Positions 16,466 to 26,800 of a stretch of 64,000 nucleotides of DNA are shown here, piece by piece. Position numbers and translations under genes: made by a program. The notes below the pieces were generated by a model. The model was not told the origin of the DNA. It was given only the letters and a program-made list of their open reading frames with translations, and did not search any database. The stretch is from Allocoprococcus comes (GTDB taxonomy: Bacteria > Bacillota > Clostridia > Lachnospirales > Lachnospiraceae). Positions within the stretch are counted from its first letter, which is position 1. Each line of letters opens with the position of its first letter. The stretch covers positions 1 to 64,000 of the forward strand of contig NZ_JAAIMM010000015.1 of the NCBI RefSeq assembly GCF_013300725.1, given 5' to 3'.

Positions 16466-18985
16466 TTACTTTACATATCCGATAAATACATTTCCGCTGC
16501 CGCTTACAAGACCTTTCATCTCATCCGGTGTTGCGGAATGACGCTCTCCGTCTGCCGGATCCAGATAAGCATACTTCGCATCCGTGTATCCGATGACCAG
16601 TACCGCGTGATCCGCACTGAGCATTGCGATCACCGGTGTCTCATGGCTGATCGTATAGCGGATTTCTTCCGGTGTACATCCAGTCAGATCAAACCCTTCT
16701 CCACCGATTGCTTCTGTCAGGATTTCTGCCGGCGGCTTTCCATTTTCCAGCTCTTTTGATGCATTTATATCTTCTGCGCCTTCCAGCTTAAGAATCCGGT
16801 TCAGGCACGCTGCAAGTGTACTCTCACCTTCTCCTGCCCGGAACTCATCCATATTATTTACTTCATAAATATTCGGCGTATTTCCGGACTCCCACACATA
16901 TTCCTGCGACGAAGAAATGACCACGCCTTTTATCTTCTCCGCTTCCTGGATCGCATAAGATGCTTTTTCATACACACCCTGCAGACTGCCAAGTGCATAT
17001 ACATAATACTGATTCTTTACCTTCGGCTTATCAAAGCTGACAACCATCGGTTTATCAAACAATACCTGCTTTGGTTTTAAAATTTTTGCTTTGCTGTCTT
17101 TGATTCCATTTTCATAAGTCAGACGAACCAGGGTTCCCCTCAGATCATCATTGTAGGTCTCTACTGTGATATTGCTCTCTTCCTTTTCCTGATTGTTGGT
17201 AATGTAATCTGCTGTCGTTGAAATATAGGTATTCTCATTTCTGTTCACCCGGTTAAGTGTCATCATATTGTCTGCCACATAGCCATCCAGAATGTAAAAA
17301 TCCTGTACCTCATAGGTCTTTGCAACCACCTGCTTCTGCGTGATAATATCCACCTTATACATCGGATATACATTCTGTCCGGATACATTGGTTCCCACAT
17401 CGCTTCCGCGGAGTGTTCCATAGGCAAAATCATTACGGATAAATCCGATCGGTTTGATATATTCATCTCCTTCGGATGTAATATCAAAGGATTTTCCTGT
17501 CTTCAGATTCAGGACAATGATCTTCTGTGACTCATTGATCTTTCCGCCCTCACTCTGGTAAGCAAGCAGATGCCCATCCGGTGAAACCTGATACTGCCCT
17601 TCCTCCAGATCTTTCACCAGCACCTCTCTGGTGTTGTCCTTCAGATTCACAAGATACAACGTACCATCTATCATTACATAAAGATTTTCATCAGAATTGC
17701 TGTAATATACAAATTTACCCAGATCCTCTTTCATCAGATAATATCCGTCTTCACTAGGGACAAACGCTTTTTCCGTAACTGAATTTTTTTCTGCGTCAAA
17801 ATAATAGACTGCTACACCTACCTGCCCTTCATGTACACCGCGGTTCATATACCCCACTACAGTAAATGTGGTATTGCCTTTTTCATCTACTGAAATCAGG
17901 CGGATATCATGCAGATCGCATAATGTACGCACATCCATGTTTTCCGCATCTGCGAAGCCGAATACCAGCGACATTTCATCCGCTTTTTTATCATAATGCC
18001 AGAGCTGGTTATCCTCTATAAATGCTACAATGGTTCCATCTGTATTAGTCTCATACTCCAGTTCCGTCGGCGCAATCCCAACAAGAACACCTTTCTGGTT
18101 CAGCGCAGTTGTCTTACCATCAAATCTCTGATTCATCGTGCGGTCATAATCAAGCAGATACTGTTGTGCGTCTTCGCCGGTGCGGATCCGGAAGAATTCC
18201 TTTACACTGTAAAGCCGGTCTGCATAATCCGTATCCCCGGCACATTTTACCTGATATTTGAGGACAAGCGATGTATAATTCTCATTGCATTCCTTAATTT
18301 CCCAGTACACATTTCCGGATACCTGCGGTGCAAGTGATCCCCAAAGCACCTGTGCCTGTGTAGATGCAAGTGTGACCTCCTGATAGGTGGAACTGTCCGC
18401 ATCGGAATCTGTATCTGTCTCCAGATAGCTTTCAATCTTATCGCCCTGACCTTCAAGCGCCGCACTGTGAAAATTATTTGCAAAATCCAGGCTTGCCTTA
18501 TAGTTGCAATCTGCCGAATTCTTGATCCTGGTATAAAAATAAATATTCTGATTATCCAGGTACAAGGTTACTTTCAAAATCCTCTCTTCTTTCAGGATCT
18601 TCGTATTCCTGAAATTTAAAGTTACTGTATCCTGAACGTCTTTAATGGTTCCCTCCTGAATACATTTTTTCCCGTTCAGTGTATATACCTGCCAGTAAAC
18701 CTTCTGGATCTGGTTATCATATTTTGCAATGTTCATATCCAGCTGGTTATTTGTGACGGGTGTCAGTGTATCACGCATCGAAGTAAGCGTCATATCGCTT
18801 TTATATCCCGGCAGTGAGTTCACTTCATAGCCTTCTGTCATAAAGGATATTCTTGGCAGTGTTGCACCTCCCATATCTGCACTCATATCAGTGTTGCCTC
18901 TGTTCGTCACATAACTGGATACGATAACTGCAAGAATAAATACAGTAGTCAGTACCCCTGTCTTTATTGCTATCTTTTTAAACAT
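16466..18985 (-). CDS. Membrane-anchored protein with C-terminal C39-like domain
   Basis: This is an 839-residue protein of unknown function. One N-terminal helix (about 7-25) anchors it, and the rest is extracytoplasmic. Residues 50-650 are beta-rich with repeated propeller-like segments (GQYQVSPDGHLLAYQSEGG; FGFADAENMDV). The final 170 residues look like a papain-like C39 fold: TLAACLNRILKLEGA at the helix that normally starts with the catalytic Cys, PVIAMLSADHAVLVIGYTD carrying a His, and YLDPADGE carrying an Asp. The usual CGPTS cysteine position seems to be occupied by Gly/Glu, with a Cys a few residues later, so it may be non-catalytic. Co-directional with fbp, 24 bp upstream of it. Confidence 0.6.
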   Translation of the reverse strand: MFKKIAIKTGVLTTVFILAVIVSSYVTNRGNTDMSADMGGATLPRISFMTEGYEVNSLPGYKSDMTLTSMRDTLTPVTNNQLDMNIAKYDNQIQKVYWQVYTLNGKKCIQEGTIKDVQDTVTLNFRNTKILKEERILKVTLYLDNQNIYFYTRIKNSADCNYKASLDFANNFHSAALEGQGDKIESYLETDTDSDADSSTYQEVTLASTQAQVLWGSLAPQVSGNVYWEIKECNENYTSLVLKYQVKCAGDTDYADRLYSVKEFFRIRTGEDAQQYLLDYDRTMNQRFDGKTTALNQKGVLVGIAPTELEYETNTDGTIVAFIEDNQLWHYDKKADEMSLVFGFADAENMDVRTLCDLHDIRLISVDEKGNTTFTVVGYMNRGVHEGQVGVAVYYFDAEKNSVTEKAFVPSEDGYYLMKEDLGKFVYYSNSDENLYVMIDGTLYLVNLKDNTREVLVKDLEEGQYQVSPDGHLLAYQSEGGKINESQKIIVLNLKTGKSFDITSEGDEYIKPIGFIRNDFAYGTLRGSDVGTNVSGQNVYPMYKVDIITQKQVVAKTYEVQDFYILDGYVADNMMTLNRVNRNENTYISTTADYITNNQEKEESNITVETYNDDLRGTLVRLTYENGIKDSKAKILKPKQVLFDKPMVVSFDKPKVKNQYYVYALGSLQGVYEKASYAIQEAEKIKGVVISSSQEYVWESGNTPNIYEVNNMDEFRAGEGESTLAACLNRILKLEGAEDINASKELENGKPPAEILTEAIGGEGFDLTGCTPEEIRYTISHETPVIAMLSADHAVLVIGYTDAKYAYLDPADGERHSATPDEMKGLVSGSGNVFIGYVK

Positions 18986-19021
18986 TGTAATTATAGTCCC
19001 CTTTATCTTAATCTGCTAAAT

Positions 19022-20188
19022 TTATACTCCTTTTTCTCCCTCTTCATTCTGCTGATCCAATAATCTCCCCAGCATTGGATCGATGTGAAGCATTTCTTCA
19101 CATGCGCGGATTGTCTCTGTATTTTTTCCTTTATTTCCCGTGTAAATGGCCCGTATCAAAATATTCTTCGGTGTATGCTCCATATCGATAAACTCCAGGA
19201 TCTGTGTGTCATATCCCTCCCTCTTGAGATATTCTGCACGCATAGCATCCGTGACAAGAGCTGCCATTCTCTCTTTGATCAGTCCGTAAGAAAACAGCGG
19301 TGCAAGTGTTTCATTTGCAATCTGGCGGTTCACTTCATGCTGACAGCACGGAACCGAAAGAATGACCTTCGCTTTCCAGCCAACTGCTTTTGCTAGTGCA
19401 AAATCGGTAGCGGTATCGCAGGCATGCAGCGTCACGACCATATCCACTTCATCAGAGCCGGTGTAATCTGCAATATTTCCTTCCATAAACTTCAGTTTTC
19501 TATAGCCATATTTTTTTGCAAGCTGGTTGCATGCATAAATGACATCCGTCTTCAGATCCAGTCCGATGATCCGGATATCATAACCTTTTAACTCATGCAA
19601 ATAATAGTAAATTGCAAATGTCAAATAGGATTTACCGCATCCAAAATCCAGAATCGTTACTTCCCTGTCCTTCGGAAGCTCCGGAAGTACATCCTCGATA
19701 AACTCCAGGAAACGGTTGATCTGGCGGAACTTGTCGAACTTTGTCCGCACGATCTCCCCATCTTTTGTCATAACTCCCAGATCCTGTAAAAATGGAACTG
19801 CTTTTCCTTCCTCCAGGATATAATGCTTCTTCCGGTTGTGTGACAGATCAATCTCTTTAAACCTCCCGGTCTGAAGCCGTCTCTGAATCGTCATTTTCCC
19901 TTTTTTGCTGACCAGAACCTGATAGCGGAATTTTCTGGTCTCCATCTGCATCTGTTTGAATTCCTGCATGGCATTTTCAATATATCCTGCCGCTTCTTCT
20001 TCATTCAGATTGTGGTGAAATACCTGGTTGTTCCGGTGTTCTTCGCACTGATACAAAATATTGTCTTTATGCTCCACAGGGCGGATCTTAATCTTTACAA
20101 TTCCGCCTTTTTCACGTGGGTTGCTGATTATTGCTGATAAAAATTCTTTATTTAAACTCTTTTTTAAGATATTATTCAATGATTCCAT
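19022..20188 (-). CDS. Class I SAM-dependent methyltransferase (Methyltransf_32 type)
   Basis: This 388-residue protein has a SAM-binding motif I (ILDFGCGKSYLTFAIYYYL) near residue 175 and a downstream VTLHACDTATDFALAKAV segment ending in ILSVPCCQHE. That last signature is characteristic of the Methyltransf_32 domain shared with METTL25- and GSTCD-like proteins. The 160-residue N-terminal region is specific to bacterial homologues. The substrate is unknown; rRNA or tRNA would be plausible, but nothing here proves it. The SD sequence (AAGGGG) supports the start. It precedes the 839-residue protein gene by 36 bp. Confidence 0.75.
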   Translation of the reverse strand: MESLNNILKKSLNKEFLSAIISNPREKGGIVKIKIRPVEHKDNILYQCEEHRNNQVFHHNLNEEEAAGYIENAMQEFKQMQMETRKFRYQVLVSKKGKMTIQRRLQTGRFKEIDLSHNRKKHYILEEGKAVPFLQDLGVMTKDGEIVRTKFDKFRQINRFLEFIEDVLPELPKDREVTILDFGCGKSYLTFAIYYYLHELKGYDIRIIGLDLKTDVIYACNQLAKKYGYRKLKFMEGNIADYTGSDEVDMVVTLHACDTATDFALAKAVGWKAKVILSVPCCQHEVNRQIANETLAPLFSYGLIKERMAALVTDAMRAEYLKREGYDTQILEFIDMEHTPKNILIRAIYTGNKGKNTETIRACEEMLHIDPMLGRLLDQQNEEGEKGV

Positions 20189-20258
20189 TTTAATTTCCCC
20201 TTACATTTTAGGTTATATGTACGAATCCAGTTTTTATTGTAAAGCGAAATAAAATAGA

Positions 20259-20282
20259 GCGCAAGGGAAATTTCCCTTACGC
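20259..20282 (-). terminator. Terminator of the two-component operon
   Basis: GCGCAAGGGAAA and TTTCCCTTACGC form a nearly perfect 12-bp palindromic hairpin followed on the minus strand by CTATTTTATTT. It lies 15 bp past the histidine kinase stop. Confidence 0.7.
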
Positions 20283-20296
20283 CCCATATTTACCTG

Positions 20297-22903
20297 TTAC
20301 TGTTCGACTTCCTGATAGACATCTTCCGTTTCTTTTGGAACCGGGAAACAGATCAGTACCTTGAACAGATCTCCGTCGAGATATAACTCGAATTTTCCCC
20401 CTTGAAGCTTTGTCAGATTCTGTGCAATCGAAAGACCAAGCCCGCTTCCTTCCGTGCTGCTGGATACATCTCCGCGAATAAATCTTTCTGTCAGCTCATC
20501 TGCCGAAATATTCAGCGGCTGCTCTGATACATTCTTGATCGTAAGCTGTACTTCCTCACCTGTCTGAACCAGATCCACATAGACACGGCTTCCCTCCATT
20601 GCATATTTTGCCGCATTGTTAAATACATTTGCAAGAACTCTCCACATTCGTCTGCCGTCTGCGTAGATTGTTGCCGGTTCAGCCGGAAGATTCATGATCA
20701 TTTTCAGATTCCTTGCTTCAAATTTTTCTTCAAATTCGGCGCAGGTCTGGTTGACCAGCTCAACCAGATTAAGGTTCATCATTTCCAGACTGATATTTCC
20801 GCTGCTTACCTTGAAAGCTTCTACTACATCCTCGGTAAGTGTCTTCAGACGATATGCTTTTTCTTCCAGAACCTGAAGATAATTCCGGATCTTCGGATCC
20901 TCAAAATCCTCTCTCTTTAAAAGTTCCACATAATTAATGATTGATGTAAGCGGCGTTTTGATATCATGGGATACATTTGTGATCAGATCCGTTTTGAGGC
21001 GTTCATTTTTTACGCTCTCTTCTACCGCCCGGTCCAGTCCATCTCCAATCTTATTGATGCTGACTGCTGCTTCAAGCTGTCCGCCTTTGAGTCCATTTAA
21101 CGGAATCTGATAGTCAACCTGACCGTCTGCGATTGCTTTTACCCCTTTGATGATCCGCGCTCTTCCGATGGCTCTTCGCATCAGGTAGAAAAATGCCCCT
21201 GCCTCTGCCGCAAGCATTACGAACAGCCAGATTCCCGGCTCCCACATGGCGATCGCGATCCAGTGGACTACAACCAGTACTCCAAACAAAATCGCAGCTT
21301 TCCAGACCTCCCCCAGATGCCGGATCCCAATCCGGACGTATTTGATGATCAGACATAAAATACTGTTCTTCCACAAAGTCTTTGCCTTGATCCTTCTTAC
21401 CATTCCAAGCCATAAAGTAAGTCCTGTCATGCAAAAGCTTACCGCAACAATTCCTGCAAAAATCAGTACCGATGTGTCACTGAAACCATCTCCGCTAAAC
21501 CGGACTCCGTTCAGCAGACTATAACTTAAACTGATTTCCCCGTAAATGCATGTCACCATAACTGCAACCGACAAAAGAATAAAGATTTCTGTCTTCATTT
21601 TGTCGATCCGATTCAACACAATGCCTTCTTCCCGGTTTGATCTGCCTGCAACAATTGTCAGCCATGCCAGAATTACAAGCATTGCAAATCCGGTTGCAAT
21701 CGCAATCCAGAAGGTAAATCTTACCTGCGGTGCATACTCCTGATAAATCTTGCTCTCCTGATAAAAGTCATCCTGGATCGGATAGGAAGTATCTACCGCG
21801 AACACGCATTCATAATTATCCGTCCACATATTGCCACCGATCAGTGATTTCCACTGTGATCCGTCCATATCAATATTACTCCGGTACTCAGTAAGCTTTG
21901 GTGTGGCAACTGCATACACTCCCAGTTTTTTCAGATTGTCCAGATTCTTTTCCCACTCATCAAACTTCTGATATGCCAGCCGGTTGGTATAAACTTTTTT
22001 ATTATCCAGATCAACAATCATGTAAGCGAGATTGGTATTCCCTTCTTTATATTCTTCGGTCACATATTGCCAGATTAAAAACTCATCTCGTATACTGTCC
22101 ACAGTATTTCCAAGCATTGACATCGCATCACTTAGTTTGCCGTTCCATCTGGAATCCTTGTTCACAATCTCCAGGAGATTCTCAGCTCCCACCGGTGCAC
22201 ATTTTTCGGAAACTTTTTCTCCATCATACCTCCAGCATTTTGTGTAGACCTGACGGTTTTCACTGTCCAGAATATTGCGGTAAATACTTGCGGAGCTGTC
22301 TACCCAGCCATTGATCATAGAATCAATCACTTCTCCGGTGCTCTCCAGTGAATATTCGTCTTTTGCCTCATCCATGTTACCAAACTGAAGATTTCCGTTT
22401 TTAAATTCTCGACGAAACTCTTTTTCATAGTAATAGAGATGAGTTCCGTCATCCTTCTGGCAGACGATGATCTCCTCATCATTGTCTCCATCTGCCATTT
22501 TGGTTCCGTCTGCGTAGTACATCTCCTGATCGTTTTCCCAGTAATTCACAAGATCACCCAGACGGTATGCAAGCCCATTTACATTTTCATTTGAAATCAT
22601 ACGATCTGAATCATATTCTTTCAGATCTACAATTCTGTTTTCATCATATTTTCCTTCTGTCTCAAAATGGCTGTCGTATCCTTCCGCAGCCGTAATATCA
22701 TTTGCAGCACTCATCAGCTTGTCGGTAAACCCTTTTGACTGATCATACTTCTTATGTGGCTTTTCAAACAGGATTCCTGCCAGATCATCGCCCGGATAAC
22801 TGAATGTAAAAACCAGACATGTAATCATCACCACCGCTAAAATATGTTCCAGTATGATCAGGAGTCCTTTACATGGTGCGCTCTGATACCATTTGTTATT
22901 CAT
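20297..22903 (-). CDS. Sensor histidine kinase, multi-pass
   Basis: This is an 868-residue kinase. One helix lies near 15-35, then a sensor region of about 350 residues outside the membrane. A group of about six helices follows between residues 395 and 595. The linker is HAMP-like (IADGQVDYQIPLNGLKGG). The phosphoacceptor His is in VSHDIKTPLTSIINY near 660, and the ATP-binding domain shows an N box near NNAAKYA and GSGLGLSIAQN near 825. The start codon lies 8 bp after the response regulator stop, with AGGAGG as the SD. It would phosphorylate that regulator. The large sensor with extra helices is unlike small VanS/PhoR sensors; the stimulus is unknown. Confidence 0.9.
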   Translation of the reverse strand: MNNKWYQSAPCKGLLIILEHILAVVMITCLVFTFSYPGDDLAGILFEKPHKKYDQSKGFTDKLMSAANDITAAEGYDSHFETEGKYDENRIVDLKEYDSDRMISNENVNGLAYRLGDLVNYWENDQEMYYADGTKMADGDNDEEIIVCQKDDGTHLYYYEKEFRREFKNGNLQFGNMDEAKDEYSLESTGEVIDSMINGWVDSSASIYRNILDSENRQVYTKCWRYDGEKVSEKCAPVGAENLLEIVNKDSRWNGKLSDAMSMLGNTVDSIRDEFLIWQYVTEEYKEGNTNLAYMIVDLDNKKVYTNRLAYQKFDEWEKNLDNLKKLGVYAVATPKLTEYRSNIDMDGSQWKSLIGGNMWTDNYECVFAVDTSYPIQDDFYQESKIYQEYAPQVRFTFWIAIATGFAMLVILAWLTIVAGRSNREEGIVLNRIDKMKTEIFILLSVAVMVTCIYGEISLSYSLLNGVRFSGDGFSDTSVLIFAGIVAVSFCMTGLTLWLGMVRRIKAKTLWKNSILCLIIKYVRIGIRHLGEVWKAAILFGVLVVVHWIAIAMWEPGIWLFVMLAAEAGAFFYLMRRAIGRARIIKGVKAIADGQVDYQIPLNGLKGGQLEAAVSINKIGDGLDRAVEESVKNERLKTDLITNVSHDIKTPLTSIINYVELLKREDFEDPKIRNYLQVLEEKAYRLKTLTEDVVEAFKVSSGNISLEMMNLNLVELVNQTCAEFEEKFEARNLKMIMNLPAEPATIYADGRRMWRVLANVFNNAAKYAMEGSRVYVDLVQTGEEVQLTIKNVSEQPLNISADELTERFIRGDVSSSTEGSGLGLSIAQNLTKLQGGKFELYLDGDLFKVLICFPVPKETEDVYQEVEQ

Positions 22904-22911
22904 AAGACCTC

Positions 22912-23610
22912 CTAACCGATCTTCTCTACCTTATATCCGACACCCCATACTACCTTCAGGTAACGTGGCTCTTTCGGATTGATTTCGATTTTCTCCCGGA
23001 TATGGCGGATATGTACGGCAACGGTATTGTCCGCTCCGATTGCTTCTTCATTCCAGATATTTTCGTAAATCTGATTGATAGAGAACACCTTCCCCTGATT
23101 TTTAACGAGTAACAGTAATATATTGTATTCAATCGGTGTCAGCTTCACTTTTTCGCCATCCACAGTTACTTCTTTCAGATCATCCCTGATCACAAGTCCC
23201 CTGGTCCGGAACTCATTCTGGTTGTCAGATCTCGCCGTACTTCCAAGCTGGGTGTAACGTCTGAGCTGGGATTTTACCCTTGCTACCAGCTCCAACGGAT
23301 TGAACGGTTTGGTCATGTAATCATCTGCACCGATATTCAGTCCTAAAATCTTGTCCGCATCCTCTGATTTGGCGGATAAAATAATGATCGGGAGGCTCAT
23401 GTTTTCCCGGATCTTGAGTGTCGCCCGGATTCCGTCCAGCCGCGGCATCATCACATCCATGATCAGAAGATCAACTTCATTATTTTTCAGTACCCTGATC
23501 GCTTCATCGCCATCATACGCCTTCAGGACTTCGTATCCTTCCTGCGTCAGGTAAATATCTATTGCTTCTACAATGTCTTTATCATCATCACATACTAATA
23601 TTTTTGCCAT
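22912..23610 (-). CDS. OmpR/PhoB-family response regulator
   Basis: At 232 residues it has a receiver domain (acidic pocket CDDD at 7-10, phosphoacceptor Asp52 in MDVMMPRLDG, Lys in TKPFNPLE) and a C-terminal winged helix (about 130-230) with VKLTPIEYNILLLL and VAVHIRHIREKIE. It precedes its kinase gene by 8 bp, the normal order. Strong SD sequence AGAGGAGG. Target promoters are not evident. Confidence 0.95.
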   Translation of the reverse strand: MAKILVCDDDKDIVEAIDIYLTQEGYEVLKAYDGDEAIRVLKNNEVDLLIMDVMMPRLDGIRATLKIRENMSLPIIILSAKSEDADKILGLNIGADDYMTKPFNPLELVARVKSQLRRYTQLGSTARSDNQNEFRTRGLVIRDDLKEVTVDGEKVKLTPIEYNILLLLVKNQGKVFSINQIYENIWNEEAIGADNTVAVHIRHIREKIEINPKEPRYLKVVWGVGYKVEKIG

Positions 23611-23720
23611 CTTTTTTTCACCTCCTCTATACTATACAAGATTAACAGAGATTTTTTAAGAGATAGGGCTGGACTTTCTTAAGAATTTTTTGAGATTGGG
23701 GGATATGGGGGACAAAAAAA

Positions 23721-23769
23721 GTGCACATCTCCGGTACGCAGTACCTTTTATCTCATAGAAAGTTCCTTT
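23721..23769 (+). repeat. Dispersed intergenic repeat, copy 1
   Basis: This 49-bp segment (starting GTGCACATCTCCGGTACGCA) matches 35326-35374 at roughly 42 of 49 positions. It contains a small stem, GGTAC-GCA-GTACC; the second copy has GGCAC-GCA-GTGCC, so both arms changed together. Each copy lies just beyond the terminator of a minus-strand operon. Confidence 0.65.
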
Positions 23770-23782
23770 AAAATAATAAGAA

Positions 23783-23810
23783 CTCCCGGCAAACTTTACC
23801 TTGCCGGGAG
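23783..23810 (-). terminator. Terminator of the GH2 glycosidase gene
   Basis: CTCCCGGCAA and TTGCCGGGAG form a 10-bp GC-rich stem, followed on the minus strand by TTATTATTTTAAA, 24 bp past the GH2 stop codon. Confidence 0.8.
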
Positions 23811-23833
23811 TCCTTTAAATGTCTTCTACATTT

Positions 23834-26800
23834 TTAAAGACGTTTCTTTTTTCTGATTATTAAAACAGTGGCAATTACCAGAACTGCTACTGCCATTCCG
23901 ATTACAGGGAATACAAGATTATTTCTGTCTCCTGTCTGCACTTTTCCGGAATTCTTATTGGAAGAATTGCTATTGTTATTGTTGTTATTATTTGTGATGT
24001 TATTTACTATATTATTACCACCATTGCTTCCGTTATTAGAATTTGATCCACTTCCTGTTCCATTTCCACTGCTAGACCCACTTCCTGGTTTCGGAGCTTC
24101 CGGATTTGGTTTTCCCGGATTTGGTTTTCCCGGATTTTCAGGTCCTGGTGTTTCCGGTGTTTCTACTCCGATAAACACAACTGCTGATTTTCCACCATAA
24201 GTCACAGTAACCTCTTTTACTTCTTCTGTAAGTGCAGTCTCCAGACCTGGCTCAAAAACAAACAGTCCTGCCGTCTCTTCGCCATATACCAGTTCTTCCT
24301 CTGAATCATCATCGTATACCAGTTTCAGCGAAAGGCCGGTCGGGTCGAAGCTTTCTCCTGCTTTGTAAACTACTTTTCCAGGTTGGCTCTGGATATACAC
24401 AGCACTCAGCTGCGGATCTTTCTTCACAATTTCAAATGTACATTCTACAGCTCCACGATAATTTACAATTCCGGTAATAATCACCTTACCTGTTCCGAAA
24501 GCTGTATTATTTTCATAGGACAGCAGATAATCCACTCCGTACCTCAAAGTCTCTTCTGCGCCGTCTACCGTTTTCTTAACCTCTACCTGTGGATATACCG
24601 GATTCTGTTCGTCTGCTTTCGCAACCTCTATCTGTTCTGGAACAGACACCGTGATCTGGCTGTCTTCTGCCGAAATATCTACACGCTTGTCTGCCTCACG
24701 GACCCGAAGTTCTGCAACTGCCATGTGTGCATCATTTCCAGATTCTGCATAAGTATGGATTCCCACCAGTCTCACGTATTTTGCTTCTACCGGTTCGTCA
24801 AATTCTGCTATTTTCCATTCAAGCGTCCTGTCCCAGGTACCGCCTGCAATATCGGTCCATTCATCTTCCTGATTCAGCTTGTACTGTACTTTATACTCAC
24901 TGACAAATCCATTCATGTTGCCGCCACGCGGATAATAGCGAAGTGCATCCAGAACTGCCGGTTCTTCCAGTTCCAGTCCAATCCAGCGTTTTTCTACATC
25001 CTGTGCTTCATTTGTACGCCAGTTTGTATGCCAGTGCGTTCCTTCATCTTCATCCAAAACGTACTCTGCCGGTCCTTCTGTTCCACTGCCATTATACTCA
25101 CTTTCTGCAAATGCAGTGAGCCTTCCAACCGGATAATCTCTGTCACCGGATTCTGGTGTCTCTTCAGTTTCTTCTCCAAGACGGATTTCAAATACATTTC
25201 TTGTATTGTGATCCTCTGACTCTACAATGATCTTCTTGATATTGTTGAAAGTCGGAAGAATAGTCACTGACGCATTATCGGCTGCTTTTGCCTCTACCTC
25301 TGCAAAAATAGCAGGTGTAGAATAGCTTCCCTGTGCCAGTGCACTTTCCGGTACCGGATTGCCATTTACAATCACTTCTTCTAGGTTTGCTGTCGTATTT
25401 GATACAAAGGTTCCCTGTGCCACCTTCAGCTCGATCTCCGTAAGTGCAGTACATGGTTTCCATCTGGTTCCTGTCGTTGCACTTGCGTTCGTAAGTTTAA
25501 ATTTGATAAAGGTCGCTGTCGTCGGTGTAAAATCATAAGTATATGGTTTTACCCGTCCACTTTCTTCCCCGATTGTCTCCGTTACCACAAGTTTGTTCCA
25601 GTTGGTTCCATCCTCTGAAACCAGAATCTCTGTTGTTCCTGCATCCGGATAACGCATACTTCCGCTGTCTTTTGCAAAATGCATCACAATTTGTCCAAGT
25701 CTCTGCTGGGTTGCATATTCAAATGTGATCTCCGCTTTATTATTACCGTTCTGAGAACTCTGCCAGTTGCTCCATGCAGTCGGGTTTGCTCCTCCGCTTG
25801 TGTTATCACTGATTGTTGTTGATCCGTCCACAATTGCAGAAAGTGTATCCGACTGCTCGCCTTCCGGAATACTTTGCGTCAGGTTCATTACCTTTCCTGA
25901 GACACTGCTTCCAATCGTGATCTGTTCTGTCTGTACGCGGATTGTCGCACTTACCGGAATCTCATCACCGAGTACATCTGCTGTTCCGTTTACCGTAACA
26001 ATTCCTTCTTCTGCAAACTGATCCGCCGATATGTCATCCCAGTTTACTCCAAATGAAGCGGTCAGAATGGTTCCGTCTGTAAGAACCGCCGGCCTGGATT
26101 CCGGAAGAATCGGTACAGTTCCAACTGGTGTTGAGGTTGAGTAATTCAGAAGTCCTCCAACTTCATCAATAACATTTACATTGACCGTTACCTGATGTCC
26201 TTCAATCTGCCCCTGCACATTAAAGTTTCCTGACTGCTGTACCAGCTCCTCTCCGATCGCATCCCATGTCACTGCTTTACTTTCTTTGCTTCCATCGGTA
26301 TAACGGGTTTCAATCGTTGTCGGAAGTACCGGGATATTTCCAGTCTTGACATAATAGGTCTTTGACATCCAAAAACTGTCAATCTCTTTTTCTTCTTCCG
26401 GTGTGCCATCTGCTACAGAATAAGTTGTAACAGTTGCCACTGCACTTTCCAGCCCATCAGCGGTCGCTGTCACGGTAAATGAACCGCCCGTTTTCGTAGA
26501 CTGTACAATCGCCAGAACTTTCCCACTGAATGCTTTTCTGTTATCTGCAAGATAAGAATCGTGATCCGGAGAGCTTCCGTTATCTACACCAACCAGAACT
26601 CCGTCACCTTCTACGTTAAATGTAACGCGGTTTTCTGCATCTGGAACAATATTCCCATTCTGGTCTGCCACATCAACTGTCACATAGGATAAATCTTTCC
26701 CATCCGCAGCGATCTCGGTTCTGTCTGCTGACATCTGCAATTTTGCAGCTTCGCCGGTTGTTGTCACGCTGGAACGTCCGTCTGTACTTTCAATGATATT

